This document shows, one piece after another, positions 44,808 to 56,123 of a stretch of DNA of 57,500 bases. How positions within the stretch are numbered: position 1 is the stretch's first letter; the number at the start of each line of letters is the position of its first letter. The position numbers and the translations under genes were made by a program. This DNA comes from Neocallimastix lanati (nom. inval.) (taxonomy: Eukaryota; Neocallimastigomycota; Neocallimastigomycetes; Neocallimastigales; Neocallimastigaceae): assembly GCA_016946835.1 (NCBI GenBank), contig JACVTC010000016.1, positions 452,501-510,000 of the forward strand, read 5' to 3'. The notes beneath the pieces were generated by a model that was given only the letters and a program-made list of their open reading frames with translations, did no database searches and was not told where the DNA came from.

Positions 44808-44875
44808 CAGATAGTCAATTCAAACCCTGTCTCCTCTGCTGTTGGATTCTCAAAAAATCTAGCAGCTTGATTTTA
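44698..44875 (+). repeat. Dispersed repeat family R, copy b
   Basis: Shares CCAATGCCTCTGAAGGAGAA and TTTCAGATAGTC with copy c (32624-32708), with a ~30-nt T-run between them here. It encodes ETAVRPASRTNASEGEDHN in one frame and continues with ordinary composition to about 44875. Probably a degraded member of a multi-copy sequence. Confidence 0.55.
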
Positions 44876-45171
44876 TTGTAAAAAAAAAATACTATAGTAG
44901 CTGGTCATATTTTTATTGATACATATAATAGGGATTCTAATCAATTTTTTTTTTATAATCTCTATTTATTTAACTTTTTTTTTTTTTTTTTTATCTCAGA
45001 GTTTTCTTCTTCCCTATCTTCTAATTCTTACGTTAATACATAGTGAATTTTCATTCATTATATTTTTAGTATTGCTATATACTATAGTTAGTTATCTTTT
45101 TTTTTTTTTTTCTTCATTATAATCCTTATGATTAATTTTGTAGCTCTTTATCTTGTTTTAATATATTAATT

Positions 45172-45234
<63 letters not shown>

Positions 45235-46478
45235 CTGGGACTAGAAAATTTTTTGTGTTTATGTTTTATCTATGTAATAACTTTGGTAAATTTCTTTATT
45301 CGCCCCTTCAATTAAATATATCATCAACATAAAAGAGTTAGTAATATGCATAATATAGTTTAATTTAATTTAATTTAATTTAATTTATTTATTTATTTTT
45401 TATATTTACCAGATAAATAAAAATAAACAGTTATCTGTATTATATTTGAATTAAGTTAATTTTCTAGAGAGAACTGATGATATCGTAAAATGGCTTTATG
45501 GTTTTTGTTTATGAATATGGTTGATTATCATTTTGACTTGGAATAATGGTGGAAAGAATTATTATATATTGCTTTTATAGTTGTTAAAAAAAAAACGATA
45601 AATTTAATATAGGGTATTATAATATATCTAAATTTATCACTTTTTTTTTTTTTTTTTTTGTATAAAAAACAAAAAAAAAAAAAACATTTCCTAATGGTTT
45701 TTACTACGCCCGCCTCCTAGTTTTAAAAAAAAATTAAATTAAATGATTTAGTTGGAAATATTTGTAAAGGATAAAAGAATAAAAAGTAATTTTCTCTCAT
45801 AATAAAATTCACATGTTTACTGGATGAATTTGAATATCATGATCAATTGGACTCTAACGCAATCAATAAAAGAAGAAATACAATAAAGCAGAAGTAGAAA
45901 TAAAATAGAGAATGAAGAAATTCAAACAAAGAAGTTCCTAAAAAAAGAGGATCGACTGAATTCAGTATTCCATTACCATGCTTACAATTAAGAGAAAATA
46001 AAAAAAAAAAAAAAACTATCTTTATCATGAAAAGCAATTTATTTTTTTTTTTTTATTTATTTATTTAATAACGTTAAAAAAAAGTTCATGTATTTTATTT
46101 TCATGTTTCATATATATATATATATTTAATAAATATTATTAAGTTTATTTCAATTCTAAAAAAAAAGGAAAAAAAAAACTATATTTATTTAAATAAATAT
46201 AAAATAAATAAATAAATAAATAAATACTTAAATATATATAAATTTATGAATAAATCCATAAAAATAAAAGTTGAATGGATAAAGGACTAAATTTATTAAA
46301 AATTTTTTTTTTTAAAATATTTATGGTTACACAATTTATTTATTATTGAGTTAAATTTAAGTTTTTAAGTATATAGAAAAAAAAAAAATACCAAATAGTT
46401 TATTATTTTATTTTATTTTACTTTATTTTAAATAAAAAAAAGGATTTATACTTTTTAATTACTATGGACTATTTAATA

Positions 46479-46520
<42 letters not shown>

Positions 46521-47269
46521 CTACTATAAAATAATTATATATTTAATATAATAAAAACTTAATAATAATAATAATAATTATAACTTATTTAAATAAAAAA
46601 TAATTGAATTTAATTCATTTTAATTATTGAATATTTATTTTATTTTATTAACTTTTTTTAATTTTTTTTTTTACAAATATAGAATAATTTTTAATATTAA
46701 GAATTAGGTAATAAATAATTAATAAAATTTATATAAATACAATAATACATGATTCAAAATATGTTAATATCTAAAATTTATTCAACAATAACTAGAATAC
46801 TTTCTATTACTTTAACATATATTAAAACAATTCCAATTTTTTTTTTCTCATTAGAAGTTACCATAATCAATCCATTAAACTTCTTTATTCACTACTACCT
46901 AAACTAAAATACTTCTATAGCTTTTAAAACTCTTCCAGTTACTATTTCTACACACACCAATACTTAAAAATTAATGCATCAGATAATTATAATTGGAAGG
47001 TTCATGATTGGGATTGTGATATCTCAATACGTAGGTATATAATTAAAAATTAAAAGTTTAAATAAAATAAAATAACATAAAATAACTTTGTGTTATCAAA
47101 TCTATTACAAAAGAAATAATAAAATATATAAATTATTATGAAGAATTATATCATCCTATAATTGATTAATAATATATTAAGTAAACTCTTTTAAATTTAA
47201 AGCTCAATTTTGAAAAAAATAAAAAAAAAAAAATAAAAAAAAAAATAATTATAAATAGTATTATTTTAT

Positions 47270-47315
<46 letters not shown>

Positions 47316-47377
47316 ATACAAATAATTTATTAATATATTATAGTTTATAGTTTTAAAACTATAAAATTATTAAATAT
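44876..47377. other. AT-rich intergenic region with long T-runs
   Basis: Contains T53-54 at 45179-45232, T35-36 at 46482-46517, T38 at 47273-47310 and a 22-bp perfect palindrome (47344-47365) just before the LTR element. Mixed-composition stretches at 45840-45990 and 46770-47035 hold only short frames with no recognised product. Confidence 0.5.
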
Positions 47378-47759
47378 TGATATAAAACAAATATGTGTAG
47401 TAACATATTTGTATATTTAATAATAATTATTAAATATTAAATTTATATCTTTTTGATAATAATTATTTTATTTTATTTTATTTCAATATATATTATTATA
47501 ATTATAATAATTATAATACTTTAATTCATATAAAATTTATATAGTTCTATATATTAGAATATGTATTTAATATATTACCTATTTCTTATAAATTAAATTA
47601 TTTATATTAGAAATAGAGAACTCTCTTGTAAATTTTTAGGAATTAGAATTATTATTTTAATTGTACTAATATTATAATTTTATTAATAAAATTTACTAAA
47701 CTACCATTATTTAAAACCCACTGCTTATAAATTATTGCACATAAAAGTCCCGTATATCA
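47378..47759 (+). repeat. 5' LTR
   Basis: 382 bp, TGATAT...ATATCA. It matches the 3' LTR at every position I compared except one. Its last ~45 bp form one side of a hairpin with the sequence just inside the element. Confidence 0.93.
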
Positions 47760-47815
47760 AAAATTGGTGGAGATATCGGGGATGTGCTGTGTAAAAAGTA
47801 ATTTATAAGTAGTGG
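47718..47815 (+). promoter_or_regulatory. Hairpin spanning the LTR junction and enclosing the primer-binding site
   Basis: Outer stem: 47718-47734 pairs with 47799-47815, 16 of 17 positions Watson-Crick and the other a single mismatch on DNA (C opposite T). Inner stem: CCCG-ATATC (47749-47758, with a one-base bulge) pairs with GATATCGGG (47772-47780). The primer-binding site lies in the inner stem and loop. The structure would form in the RNA if transcription crosses the LTR boundary. Confidence 0.8.
47765..47782 (+). other. Primer-binding site (18 nt)
   Basis: TGGTGGAGATATCGGGGA starts with TGG, as required to pair with a tRNA 3' CCA. Its complement predicts a tRNA with acceptor 3' strand TATCTCC, discriminator A and 5' end GGAGATA, a beginning that fits a type-II (Ser/Leu-like) tRNA. 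No such tRNA gene is in the window to confirm it. Confidence 0.75.
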
Positions 47816-48391
47816 TGTTTAGTAATTTTGTTAATTAATTATATATCCATATATATTTACATAAATTCTCTTCAGTTAGGATTAATTAAAATATACTGTT
47901 TAGGATATAAATTTTTAATTTTTTTATTGGTTATTTATAGTTATATTATCTTTGGTGAAGAGAAAGTTATACAATATATGTTATTTCATTCATTTTAGTA
48001 CAATTTAATTAAATTGTTTTAAAATAAATAAATATTGGAAAATCTAATAAATATATATATATATTAATAATTTATTAATATAGTGATAGTGTTAAAAGTA
48101 AGATAGTTTAAGTAGGATAATAATATTAATTAGAGATAGTGAAATAGTAAAAATATCGTTATTTTAATTAGCATTTAAGTGAATAATTTAAATAAAATCT
48201 ATAATAGGAATATTATTTTAATTAAAATAAGAGTAGGAAGATATAAATAGTGTAGTTTAAAAGTGTTAACATTTTGGAATAAAATTACAATAGATATAAG
48301 TATAATAAGATAAAAATATTATTTATTTTAATAGTAGTATATTTAATAATATTAAATAGTAGTACATTTTAAAAATAGATATAGAAATAAA

Positions 48392-49621
48392 ATGGATATT
48401 AATCAAGATAACCTAACAGAAAAATTACAATTGTTATAATTGCTAATTCAAAAAGGTAGATTTGGAACTGGAGTTAGTGATGGCGTGGATGAATTAGATG
48501 AGTTTGTAGATGGTGAATCAATGGGAATATTAGCTCTTGTTGATAATAAGGAAGCTAGGTGTATTTTAAAAGGATACGGTGAAAATAATTTGGTAAATCG
48601 TAGTTTTCTGGAAAAATATATTCTTAATCATTGTATTGATGACTCAAGTATTACTGGAATAACTAAACTTACAATTTTAAATTTAACTATTGGTGGTGTT
48701 CAAAAAAATGTAATATTCAGAGTAGTTGAGAAAGAAAATCCATTTTATGATATTAGTTTGAATTTTAAAACACAAAGAGAATTAGGAATTATTATTGACC
48801 CAAGCGACAATTTAATTCTTTTGAAACAAGGAACTTCTGAATTTAGAGTGGTAGCCGAACTTGAAAAATTATCTGTTTTAAATAAAAGAATCAATAAAAA
48901 TGAAGAAAATAATAATAATAATAATAATAATAACATTTATAATAATAATAACAATAATAGTAATAAAATTAATAATACTAAAAATGACGAGGTTGATGAC
49001 ATAATAAACACGAAACTAAATAAATTAAACGCGTTAAAATTGGATAATTTCAGAGAAAATAATAAATTAGTAAATAATAGTAATAGCAAATGTAAAACAA
49101 ACAACAATATTATAATTACTAAAGAAAAAAATAAAAATAATATTAAAGGTAGTGCCAATATTAAGAAAAATCAAAATAATAGTATTGAGATTAATAGTAT
49201 TGTAATAATAAATAATAAGGAAAATATTAATTCAAATAGTAAAAATAAAAATATTATTAATAATTCTGAAAATATAAGAAACAAAATAAATAGTCATATA
49301 ATTGTAAAAGAAGAAATAAATATCAATGAATCTGTTAAAGTTGATAGCATTTTCAATAGAATTAATAAATCTATAACTCCTGGTTTGTTTAAGGAAATAA
49401 ATATTATTAATAGTAACAATTCAAAAGTAGATAATATTCAAATTACTTCAAATGCTAATAAAAATGAACAATTTATAAAAAAATATTATTCAGTTAATAA
49501 TATTACTAATATAAAAGAAAGAAAAATTAATAATAATAATTCACCGGTTGATTTTAGTAATATTATAAATATAGATAGTGATAAGAAAATAAAAATTAAT
49601 AAAATTAAAAAAAATAATTAA
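48392..49621 (+). CDS. LTR-element protein: degenerate retropepsin-like domain plus Asn/Lys-rich tail
   Basis: An ATG at 48392 opens a frame of 15 codons (MDINQDNLTEKLQLL) that meets TAA at 48437-48439; the same frame then runs uninterrupted to the TAA at 49619-49621 (393 codons). The N-terminal ~125 residues after the stop look like an aspartic protease of retroelements: an ALVDNK strand where an active enzyme has the D-T/S-G loop, NNLVNRSFLEKYI after it, NLTIGGVQKNVIFRVV, then FYDISLNF and IIIDPSDNLILLK. The D-T/S-G triad is absent (Asp is followed by Asn-Lys), so catalysis is not expected. The remainder is Asn/Lys/Ile low complexity. Expression would need stop read-through, internal initiation, or the copy is dead. 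The downstream start near 48518 (MGILALV) would give just the domain. Confidence 0.65.
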
Positions 49622-49679
49622 AATTCCATATATTTATATTCAAAATAATGATAAAAATAAAATATATATTTATAAAATT

Positions 49680-49784
49680 ATGATGCCCAAACCTGAAATC
49701 GCGTTAAAGGAGATTATTAAATATAGCAACAATCGCGTAGATACCAAACGGACAAATAGGAATTATAAATATAAAAGAAAATAA
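49680..49784 (+). CDS. Possible 34-residue basic micro-ORF in the LTR element
   Basis: MMPKPEIALKEIIKYSNNRV followed by a Lys/Arg/Asn-rich end and TAA. The stretch is richer in G+C than anything around it, hinting at constraint. It could be a small basic peptide, the end of a spliced frame, or a cis-acting packaging or polypurine region. No family recognised. Confidence 0.35.
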   Translation: MMPKPEIALKEIIKYSNNRVDTKRTNRNYKYKRK

Positions 49785-49873
49785 AATTTTAAAATTATTA
49801 TTTATTTTAATTAAACCTTATATTTTCTTTTATAAAAAAAAATATATAGTTTAATTTTTAGCAAGGGCATTTC

Positions 49874-50255
49874 TGATATAAAACAAATATGTGTAGTAAC
49901 ATATTTGTATATTTAATAATAATTATTAAATATTAAATTTATATCTTTTTGATAATAATTATTTTATTTTATTTTATTTCAATATATATTATTATAATTA
50001 TAATAATTATAATACTTTAATTCATATAAAATTTATATAGTTCTATATATTAGAATATGTATTTAATATATTACCTATTTCTTATAAATTAAATTATTTA
50101 TATTAGAAATAGAGAACTCTCTTGTAAATTTTTAGGAATTAGAATTATTATTTTAATTGTACTAATATTATAATTTTATTAATAAAATTTACTAAACTAC
50201 CATTATTTAAAACCCACTGCTTATAAATTATTGCACATAAAAGTCCCGCATATCA
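49874..50255 (+). repeat. 3' LTR
   Basis: Same length and sequence as the 5' LTR apart from one base. Followed directly by ATATT, matching the ATAT before the 5' LTR. Confidence 0.93.
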
Positions 50256-50513
50256 ATATTTTTAGCATGTGCTAATTATTTTTTTTTTAAATTTTCAAAT
50301 GAATTTATTGAATAAGTAGGCTAACTTTTTTTTTTAAACTAATTATTAGCAATATGCATATTATATATATTAACATATTCATCACATTTAAAAGAAATAT
50401 ATATTGTTAGATTTTTATATTATTTATAAATTAATAAATAATAAAATAATTAAATAATTATATAAATAATAATAAATAATAATGAATATTAATAAATAAT
50501 ATTAATGGTAATA

Positions 50514-50690
50514 AAAAATAATAAATAATAAATAATAAATAATAAATAATAAATAATTAAATAATTTAATAATAAATAATAAATAATAAATAATAAATAA
50601 TAAATAATAAATAATAAATAATAAATAATTAATAATAAATAATAAATAATAAATTATATATAATAAATAATAAATAATAAAACATTTAAT
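50514..50690. repeat. TAAATAA heptamer array
   Basis: Reverse complement of the TTATTTA unit at 30512-30785, about 20 copies with interruptions (TTAAATAATTTAAT near 50555 and ATTATATA near 50650), followed by two copies of a 31-bp AACATTTAATAAATACAAAT-containing unit (50680-50735). Confidence 0.9.
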
Positions 50691-51708
50691 AAATACAAAT
50701 AATAATAAAACATTTAATAAATACAAATAATAATAAAAACTTCGATAAAAAAACACTTTTTATATATATATATAAATTTTTTTTAAAAAAAAATTCCCCT
50801 ACAGAAATTACGATATCAATCTAAATATAAAGTTTTTTTTTTTTCTTATTTCTTTTTTTTTTTTATTTTTATTTTTATCACCTTATTGAAATGTTAACAA
50901 TAATATTGTTGATTATCATGAAATCGATGAATAAATAATATATTTAATTATATATTATATATATTTTTAAAGTTAAATCAAACAGGATACTTTTTATTAT
51001 TATTATTACTTATTATTAAATATATTTATTTATATTTATATTTTTATTTATATTTATATTTTTATTTTTATTTTTTTTTTTTTTTACTATAATTTATTTT
51101 AAGAATGCTATAGATAAATTCTTCTTTTTATAATTCATTCCTTATTCTTTATCATGTGTGCCAGAGATAATTTAAATCTCCTTTAATTCTTAATCTATTT
51201 TTTTTTAAATAGTCTTTTTTTTTAAAAGTTAAAATATATATGTATTACTATTATTTATTATTTATTATATACTACCATTATTTATTTATTATTTATTATT
51301 TACTCCTAATTTTTAAATATATATATATTCATATTTATATTCATATGAGTCCTTATTTTTTTTTAAACTGTGCCTGTGCTTTTTATGTATATATATTATT
51401 TACATGGTCAAAAATTTTTATTTTATTTTATTTTTTTTAAAAAAAAAAACAAACTGAAATTCTACTTCAGTTTAATTGGTTAAAGATGAATCAAAATCAA
51501 CATCAAATGATTTAAAACTTGAATTTTTTTGAAAAAAAAATAAATAAATTTCTAGTTGATATTTATTAATTTACTTCACATTTTTATATTTATATTTATT
51601 TTATAAAACCTTTGTACTTTTATTTGATGAAAAGTTATAAATAAGTAATAAATATTAATAATTAAATAATTAAATAATAAATAAATAAATAATTGAAGAA
51701 TTGAATAA

Positions 51709-51749
<41 letters not shown>

Positions 51750-52361
51750 AATTAATTAATTAATTCAAAAAGTGGTTAAGAATGCATAATTTAAGGATTA
51801 GATTTGATTCTTTTGTCATTTTAATGGTTATTGAAATGAACCATTAAAAATTAAAAATGAAAAGTGAAACATTAAAAAATTAAAAGTTTAATAGTAAAAC
51901 AAAAAACAAAAACAAAAACAAAAAAACAGAAAAAAAAAAAAAAAAAAAAAGCAGAATATTGTTAAAAACAATTATGTTAAATGTTTTAATTCTATTAAAA
52001 AAAAAGTCTAAAAACTACTGAATTAATTATTTAATTATTTAATTAATTAAGGATATTTTTTTTTTTAACTCTTCAAAAATCTTATAATCAGATTAAATTT
52101 TCAAAGGTAAAGTTGTTAATTATTATTAAAAACTATATATATATATTTAAAAAAAATAAATTTAAAATTGTATTTATCTATCTATCTATCTATTTATTTA
52201 TTTATTTATTTATTTAGTTATTTTACATATGATTCTCTTATTTTTAAATTATTTGTTAAAAACATATACATTGATTTCCCCTTAATATTTAATTTTCTAT
52301 TGATTTTAATATACTATTCAGGGGATAACATATGAAAAAAAAATTTTTTTGTATATTTTTA

Positions 52362-52445
52362 ATAATAAATAATAAATAATAAATAATAAATAATAAATAA
52401 TAAATAATAAATAATAAATAATAAATAAATAATAAATAATAATAA
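52362..52445. repeat. AATAAAT heptamer array
   Basis: About 11 copies of the same heptamer, grading into AAT-rich repeats to about 52520. Confidence 0.9.
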
Positions 52446-52794
52446 TAATAAACAACAATAATAGTTATAAATAATAAATAATAATAATAATAATAAATAA
52501 TAAAATAAAAATAATAAATAATAAATAGCTAATTAAATATAATAGTAATAGTAATAAAAATGATAATAATAATAATATAATAAAAACTTTACTTTAAATT
52601 GTTTTTATTTTTAGTTCCTTTAAAGTTAATTCGTAAAAAGAATGATTGCTCATTTTTTTTAATTAAAATTTTCATTAATTTTTTTTTAACATCATTTGTC
52701 TGTTATTGTGGTTAAGACAGTATAATATAGAAATGCATTTTTAATTTTAATTTGTTATATTTTAGTTCGTTCCTTATTTTTATATTATAATATT

Positions 52795-52945
52795 TATTAT
52801 TCTTATTTTATTTTTATTTTTATATTTATTTTATATTATTTTACAATATATTATTATTCTTATTTTATTTTTATTTTTATATTTAGTTTATGTTATTTTA
52901 TATTATATTATTATTCTTATTTTATTTTTATTTTTATTTTTCATT
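52795..52945. repeat. 57-bp minisatellite, about 2.6 copies
   Basis: Units starting TCTTATTTTATTTTTATTTT at 52801, 52858 and 52915. Non-coding. Confidence 0.8.
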
Positions 52946-53223
52946 ATATTCTTTTATTATTTTTAATTTTTAAATTTTCTTTATTTTTATTCTATTTTTT
53001 TTTTTTTTTACTAAACTTTATTATTTTTACTAATTATTTGTAATACATGTAATACATTTTACCTAAGGAAAATAAAAAAAAGTTCAAATTCACCTTTTTT
53101 ATCTTATATTATATCTTTTTATATATTAAAAATATAATATTAGAAATACAATATTATGAAATACAGAGACATTGTTGATTTATTTGATTATAATGCTATA
53201 ATTAATAATAATAAATAAGAATA

Positions 53224-53270
<47 letters not shown>

Positions 53271-53655
53271 TCTCTCTTTCTCTCTCTCTCTCTCTTTTTT
53301 TTTTTTTTTTTTTTTTTAATTTTTTTTTATTTCATTTTAATTAAAAAATCAAAATTTATCATTTAATATAGCATAATGTTAATGATGTTTAAAAATTGAC
53401 AAAATTATTAGTTAATGCTTTATATTTTTATTTAATAATTATTATTAAAAATGGTTTTTGAATGAAAAGACAACCATTTATTTTCCTTTCCTTTCTTTTC
53501 TTTTAATTATAGTATAAATGTAATTAGGAATAATTAAAATATTGATAAAAATAATAAAAACTAAAAAAGTATTTCTTTTCTTTTTAAAATATATTAAAAG
53601 AATTATAATAATATCTATAATTTAATATCTATATTTATTTTCAACTCAAAATTTT

Positions 53656-53721
53656 CTATTTCTATTTCTATTTCTATTTCTATTTCTATTATTATTATTA
53701 TTACTTATTATTATTGTTAAC

Positions 53722-53785
<64 letters not shown>

Positions 53786-53830
53786 TTATTATTATTGTTA
53801 ACTTATTATTATTATTATTATTTTATTAAA
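53656..53830. repeat. (TTTCTA)n and (ATT)n tracts
   Basis: About six TATTTC units are followed by ATT repeats. A segment ATTACTTATTATTATTGTTAAC occurs twice (near 53699 and 53782), so the whole block is a local duplication. Confidence 0.85.
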
Positions 53831-56032
53831 TTTATATTAATCATAATTGTTCTTTATAGTTTCATAATGCAAAAAATGATCAATTAAAGTAATAAAAGTA
53901 ATATAATAGGACCAAAATAAACTAAAATGGTTTCATGATTCCATAAATTTAAATGAAAATTTATGGAATTAAAGCAAAAAAAAAAAAAAAAAAAAAAAAG
54001 AATAATTATTATAAGAAATAATATAATTTAATAGATATAAAAATCAATAAATAAAAGTTAATATGATAAAAAAAATGATGTAATAAAAAAAATAATTAAT
54101 AATATAAAAAAAACTATTTTATTATTATTGTGGTTAAAGATTTAATTTTTTTTTTCTTTTACTTTTGAAGTTTACTAAAAACTTTTTAATTCTGGTTAGC
54201 AAATATTTATATATACAAATGGTACAATGATTATTTTATTTTTATTATTTTATTTGGTTCATTTTTTTTCTTTTTTTTTTTTTTTTTAAAATTACTTCTT
54301 ATAGAAATTAGAAAAAAGGAAAAAAAAGAATTTTAATTATTTTTTTTAATTTATCAATAATTCCTTTTGAATAACAATATAAATATTTTATAAACATTTT
54401 ATATCTAACCATATATGAATAGATATATACTAAATATATTATAATATACTATGATAATATATTATGATCATTAATGTGAATTTTATACAAAACTTTTTTT
54501 TTCAGTATTTTTTTTTTTGATTCCAATTTTATCATTTAATTTTAATATATGCTAATAATATATTATTATCAATGATTCAATTTAATTTTGAATTTAAAAA
54601 TTTTAAAGTTTAAAAATTTAATGAAAGGATAATATTTATATTAAAAAAATAATTAACAAATTTTTAAAATATCCCTCTATAAATTTATATATAAAAATTT
54701 TTTTATTTTACTTATTTTCTATATTATAATCACTTTCTCTGTTTAGTATAAATACAATTCAATTTTCCTTTAAAAAAACATAATTTATTTATTTATTTTT
54801 ATTTTTTTTTTTTCAATTTATAAATTTTGTTTATTTAATAAAATTTAAAGTTTTTTTTTTATTTTATTAAATTTTTGAAAAAGTGAATAAACTATTACTT
54901 TTTATAATAGAAAGAAATATAATTATAAAAAGTTAAATATAAAGTTAGAAGATACTATTAGTGAATAGAAAAATAGTTTAGAAAAAAAAAAAAAAAAGAA
55001 ATATTTTATTTAATTTAATATAATAGAATAAGTAACAATAATAAAATTATTATTTTTATTCTATTATATTTAAAAATATACTAGTTATACTTGGCATAAA
55101 AGAACAAAGAGATTAGAAAATTATATATTGGAAAATATTAAATATATATATATATATTTTCATTAAGATATTTATATTTTAAATATATGCATAAAAATCA
55201 AAAATAAAATGATAATTTCAATATCTCCAAATTAAATTGAATATTTCATCCGAAATTTATAATTATTTATATATTGAAAATTAATATTATGAGAAAAAAA
55301 ATTTATAAATAATTTAATAGAAATATAGTTTCAATCAATCAAATTTCAAAATTTAAAATTTTTACATATAATTAAAATTATATTTATTGATATAAAAATT
55401 AATTCATATAATACAGTTAATAAATTTACATATTTACCTCAAAATAATTTATATTTATCATAATTAAAAAAAGAATTTATTTTATATAATCATATATATT
55501 ATAAATATATCTCTTTAAAAAATACTTTCTAAAAAACTTTATTTAATATATTTTTTTTTTATTTTTATTTTTAAAGTAATTAAAAAGATTAATATAACTT
55601 TTTAATATAAAATTTCTCTTAAATTTTTATTTTATTTTATTTTATTTATTTATCGTTTTAAATATAATATGTTTAATCAATTAATATTAAATAATTATAG
55701 TAATAATAACAGAAATTTAACTATTACAGAACCTACTAGATATACTTATAAAATAGAAATTAATTAAAAAGTTGAAATTAATTAATATTATTTTAATATT
55801 TAATAAATTTAATTAAAAATAATAAGATAAAAAAAAAAAAAGTTAAATTTTTTTTTTCTTATTATTTTTTTTTTCTTTATATTTAATTATTGTGAAAGAA
55901 TATTTTGCAAATATAAAACTTAACAAAGTATATTTTCTTTTCTTCTTCTTCTTTTTTTTTTTTTTTTTTAAAAAAAAGTTTAATAATAAATATATTGTGT
56001 TAAATTATACAAACAGTATTTAAAATATAAAA

Positions 56033-56086
56033 ATGAAAAGTCAATACTCCTATCATAATAACATTACCCCTTTAAATGAAAGGGAA

Positions 56087-56123
<37 letters not shown>

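Larger units (their letters stand above)
47378..50255 (+). mobile_element. Compact LTR retroelement (2.9 kb, single ORF)
   Basis: Two 382-bp direct repeats (47378-47759 and 49874-50255) begin TGATAT and end ATATCA, giving the TG..CA ends and a short inverted repeat of a classic LTR. I found one difference between them (T at 47753, C at 50249). Immediate flanks ATAT and ATAT give a plausible 4-bp target-site duplication. A tRNA-type primer-binding site starts 5 nt after the 5' LTR. The 2.1-kb interior carries one long frame with a retropepsin-like domain and no recognisable reverse transcriptase, integrase or RNase H, so the element must be non-autonomous. A purine-rich AGCAAGGG lies 6 nt before the 3' LTR as a weak polypurine tract. 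Confidence 0.9.
50256..56032. other. AT-rich intergenic desert with tandem repeats
   Basis: No credible gene in 5.8 kb. Holds two heptamer arrays, a 57-bp minisatellite, TATC/TTTA tracts (52175-52215), TTTCTA repeats (53656-53690) and ATT microsatellites. The last part must contain the promoter of the GGCT gene; nothing distinctive is seen. Confidence 0.55.

Noticed and set aside
46760-47040. Mixed-composition stretch with a 47-codon frame and an NWKVHDWDCDIS-like piece
   Set aside because: No domain, no splice model, stops throughout; kept only as part of the intergenic description.
49863-49870. Polypurine tract of the LTR element
   Set aside because: AGCAAGGG is short and not adjacent to the LTR; mentioned only as weak support.
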